NCBI RefSeq assembly: GCF_900637545.1
Contig: NZ_LR134376.1
Location: 2,251,001-2,315,000 of the forward strand
Source: Aeromonas encheleia
Lineage (GTDB): Bacteria; Pseudomonadota; Gammaproteobacteria; Enterobacterales; Aeromonadaceae
Direction of reading: 5' to 3'
Length of the DNA stretch: 64,000 nucleotides
Position numbers and translations under genes: made by a program. The notes beneath the pieces are model-generated. The model was not told the DNA's origin. It worked only from the letters and a program-made list of their open reading frames with translations, and searched no databases. Each line of letters starts with the position of its first letter. Position 1 is the first letter of the stretch. Positions 61,872 through 64,000 of the stretch are shown in pieces.

Positions 61872-61961
61872 GAGAGGGATTTCGCAGATTTGGGGTGAAA
61901 ATGGTCCTGGTCACCGGACAAAAAAATCAAACAACAGCAGCATCGGAAGCGGAATACAACG

Positions 61962-63386
61962 ATGAGCCATACAACAAACCATCCTGAGTACAACTACACC
62001 GTTGTGCGCCAGTTCACCGTCATGACAATTGTCTGGGGAATTGTCGGTATGTCGGTTGGTGTACTGATTGCAGCCCAGTTGATCTGGCCTGCCCTCAACT
62101 TTGACACTCCCTGGCTGACTTACAGCCGATTACGCCCCCTGCACACCAACGCGGTCATCTTCGCGTTTGGCTGTAGCGCCCTGATGGCCACCTCTTTCTA
62201 TGTGGTGCAACGCACCTGCCAAACCAGACTGTTCGGCGGCCCCCTGGCCTCCTTCGTGTTCTGGGGCTGGCAGGCCATCATCCTCGCCGCCGCCATCTCA
62301 CTGCCGCTGGGATACACCACCTCCAAGGAATACGCCGAGCTGGAGTGGCCCATCGACATCGCCATCGCCGTGGTCTGGGTGAGTTACGCCATCGTCTTCT
62401 TCGGTACCCTGGCCAAGCGCACCACCTCCCACATCTATGTGGCGAACTGGTTCTTTGGCGCCTTCATCATCACGGTTGCCGTGCTGCACATCGTCAACAA
62501 CATGGAAGTGCCGCTTTCCGGCATGAAGTCCTACTCCATGTATTCCGGTGCCATGGATGCCATGGTGCAGTGGTGGTATGGCCACAACGCGGTCGGCTTC
62601 CTGCTGACGGCTGGCTTCCTCGGCATGATGTACTACTTCGTGCCCAAGCAGGCGGGACGCCCGGTCTACTCCTACCGTCTCTCCATAGTGCACTTCTGGG
62701 CGCTGATCTCACTCTATATCTGGGCCGGTCCGCACCACCTGCACTACACCGCGCTGCCCGACTGGGCCCAGTCCCTCGGCATGGTGATGTCCCTGATCCT
62801 GTTCGTGCCCTCCTGGGGCGGCATGATCAACGGCATCATGACCCTGTCCGGTGCCTGGCACAAACTGCGCTATGACCCCATCCTGCGCTTCCTGATCGTG
62901 TCCCTGTCGTTCTACGGCATGTCCACCTTTGAAGGCCCCATGATGGCGATCAAGACGGTCAACGCCCTCTCCCACTACACCGACTGGACCATAGGTCACG
63001 TCCACTCCGGCGCGCTGGGCTGGGTTGCCATGGTATCCATCGGCGCCGTGTATCACCTGATCCCGAACCTGTTCGAGCAGGGCCGCATGTACAGCATTCG
63101 CCTGATCAACGTTCACTTCTGGCTGGCGACCGTGGGTACCGTGCTCTACATCGTCTCCATGTGGATTTCCGGTGTGATGCAAGGCCTGATGTGGCGTGCG
63201 GTCAACGACGACGGCACCCTGACCTACAGCTTCGTGGAAGCGCTGCAGGCCTCTTATCCCTTCTACTTCGTGCGCTTCCTGGGTGGCTGCTTCTTCGTCA
63301 CCGGCATGTTGCTGATGGCCTACAACGCCTATCGCACCATCACTGCGCCCAAGGGTTCCCTGGAACCTGTCGCACAGCCAGCATGA
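61962..63386 (+). CDS. ccoN: cbb3-type cytochrome c oxidase subunit I
   Basis: Catalytic heme-copper subunit of the high-affinity oxidase, an inner-membrane protein of 474 residues with about twelve transmembrane segments. Heme and copper ligands are seen in [13 protein letters not shown] (low-spin heme His), [33 protein letters not shown] (CuB His pair) and [17 protein letters not shown]. Start ATG at 61962. AGCGGAA upstream is a weak ribosome site. Followed after 16 bases by ccoO. Confidence 0.96.
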   Translation: MSHTTNHPEYNYTVVRQFTVMTIVWGIVGMSVGVLIAAQLIWPALNFDTPWLTYSRLRPLHTNAVIFAFGCSALMATSFYVVQRTCQTRLFGGPLASFVFWGWQAIILAAAISLPLGYTTSKEYAELEWPIDIAIAVVWVSYAIVFFGTLAKRTTSHIYVANWFFGAFIITVAVLHIVNNMEVPLSGMKSYSMYSGAMDAMVQWWYGHNAVGFLLTAGFLGMMYYFVPKQAGRPVYSYRLSIVHFWALISLYIWAGPHHLHYTALPDWAQSLGMVMSLILFVPSWGGMINGIMTLSGAWHKLRYDPILRFLIVSLSFYGMSTFEGPMMAIKTVNALSHYTDWTIGHVHSGALGWVAMVSIGAVYHLIPNLFEQGRMYSIRLINVHFWLATVGTVLYIVSMWISGVMQGLMWRAVNDDGTLTYSFVEALQASYPFYFVRFLGGCFFVTGMLLMAYNAYRTITAPKGSLEPVAQPA

Positions 63387-63402
63387 TTGAAGAGGTCAAA
63401 GC

Positions 63403-64000
63403 ATGAGCAACAAAAATCGTCACGAGATCTTTGAAAAGAGCGTACCCATGCTGGTGGTCGGCATCATCTTTGCCATCAGCCTGGGGGGCCTGGTCGAAAT
63501 CACCCCGCTGTTCTTCCAGAAACAGACCACGGAGCCGGTGGAGGGCCTCAAGCCCTACACCGCCCTGCAGATGGAAGGGCGCGACATCTTCATCCGCGAA
63601 GGCTGCACCGTCTGCCACAGCCAGATGATCCGTCCGTTCCGCGCCGAGACCGAGCGTTACGGTCACTACTCGGTCGCCGGCGAGAGCGTGTGGGAGCACC
63701 CCTTCCTGTGGGGCTCCAAGCGTACCGGTCCGGACCTGGCCCGGGTCGGCGGTCGCTATTCCGATGACTGGCATCGCGCTCACCTGATCAACCCGCGCGA
63801 CGTGGTGCCCGAGTCCAACATGCCCTCCTTCCCCTGGCTGGAGACCAACGTCCTGACCGGCGAGTTGACCGGCAAGAAGCTGGCGCTGTTCCGGGACAAC
63901 TTCGGCGTGCCTTATACCGATGAGGACATCAAGGGGGCGAGCGATGCCGTGAAGGGCAAGACCGAGCTGGATGCCCTGGTGGCCTATCTGCAATCACTGG
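63403..64000 (+). CDS. ccoO: cbb3-type cytochrome c oxidase subunit II (partial)
   Basis: Membrane-anchored monoheme cytochrome c subunit, cut by the window end after about 199 codons. The N-terminus [19 protein letters not shown] is followed by a transmembrane segment. The heme c motif is [15 protein letters not shown], and the axial Met is in [10 protein letters not shown]. It is second in the ccoNO operon, with ccoQ and ccoP expected just outside. Confidence 0.95.
   Translation, partial: MSNKNRHEIFEKSVPMLVVGIIFAISLGGLVEITPLFFQKQTTEPVEGLKPYTALQMEGRDIFIREGCTVCHSQMIRPFRAETERYGHYSVAGESVWEHPFLWGSKRTGPDLARVGGRYSDDWHRAHLINPRDVVPESNMPSFPWLETNVLTGELTGKKLALFRDNFGVPYTDEDIKGASDAVKGKTELDALVAYLQSL

Overview
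The window is a chromosomal segment of a gammaproteobacterium, most likely Aeromonas. This is an inference from protein similarity recalled without any search, from gene order (rne/rluC, the yceD-rpmF-plsX-fab operon, lonB-like/fabA/rmf, uup/rlmKL/zapC/pyrD, a 1,600-residue NAD-glutamate dehydrogenase, cbb3 oxidase) and from GC-rich core genes. It spans the replication terminus, because a site 25/28 identical to E. coli dif lies at 38351-38378.

Left third (1-18.4 kb): rne on the minus strand is divergent from rluC and a HAD phosphatase. Then come maf, a START-domain protein and a small secreted protein. One long plus-strand operon follows: yceD, rpmF, plsX, fabH, fabD, fabG, acpP, fabF, pabC, mltG, tmk, holB and tatD. 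It makes ribosomal protein L32, phospholipid and fatty-acid precursors, p-aminobenzoate, dTMP, a Pol III clamp-loader subunit and a murein transglycosylase. Internal terminators follow acpP and fabF.

Middle (18.4-38.4 kb): two tyrosine recombinases each sit in the same arrangement. A 28-bp palindromic site with the geometry of a Xer site (11-bp arms, 6-bp centre) lies 54-60 bp upstream, and a dif or dif-like site lies directly after the stop codon. Between them are rsmF, the lipid-transport genes letB and letA (letA split in two) and the SOS gene yebG. Recombinase 2 is followed by an inovirus prophage of about 10.4 kb inserted at dif (27937-38361). It carries the replication initiator, a putative ssDNA-binding protein, coat proteins, a pIII-type adhesin interrupted by a stop codon, a pVI-like protein and Zot. 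It has no secretin. It also carries two regulators, an IS2-like element and cargo: a tandem YodC-like protein, a Cys-rich small protein and an AT-rich DUF2971 gene. The recombinase 2 core site is repeated almost exactly at the 5' end of the phage rep gene.

Right part (38.4-64 kb): lonB-like protease and fabA (with a FabR-like operator) on the plus strand. Then come mostly minus-strand genes: rmf, a GlyGly-CTERM DUF3466 protein, uup, a glutaredoxin-like protein, rlmKL, zapC, pyrD, NAD-GDH, DUF2835, pepN, prc, proQ, msrC and a membrane-anchored protein of unknown function. The window ends in plus-strand ccoN and a truncated ccoO.

The most unusual content is the pair of recombinase modules around dif, the shared recombination-site-like palindrome in recombinase 2 and the phage, and the phage regulator whose C-terminus is encoded by host dif. 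No tRNA, rRNA or CRISPR array was seen.
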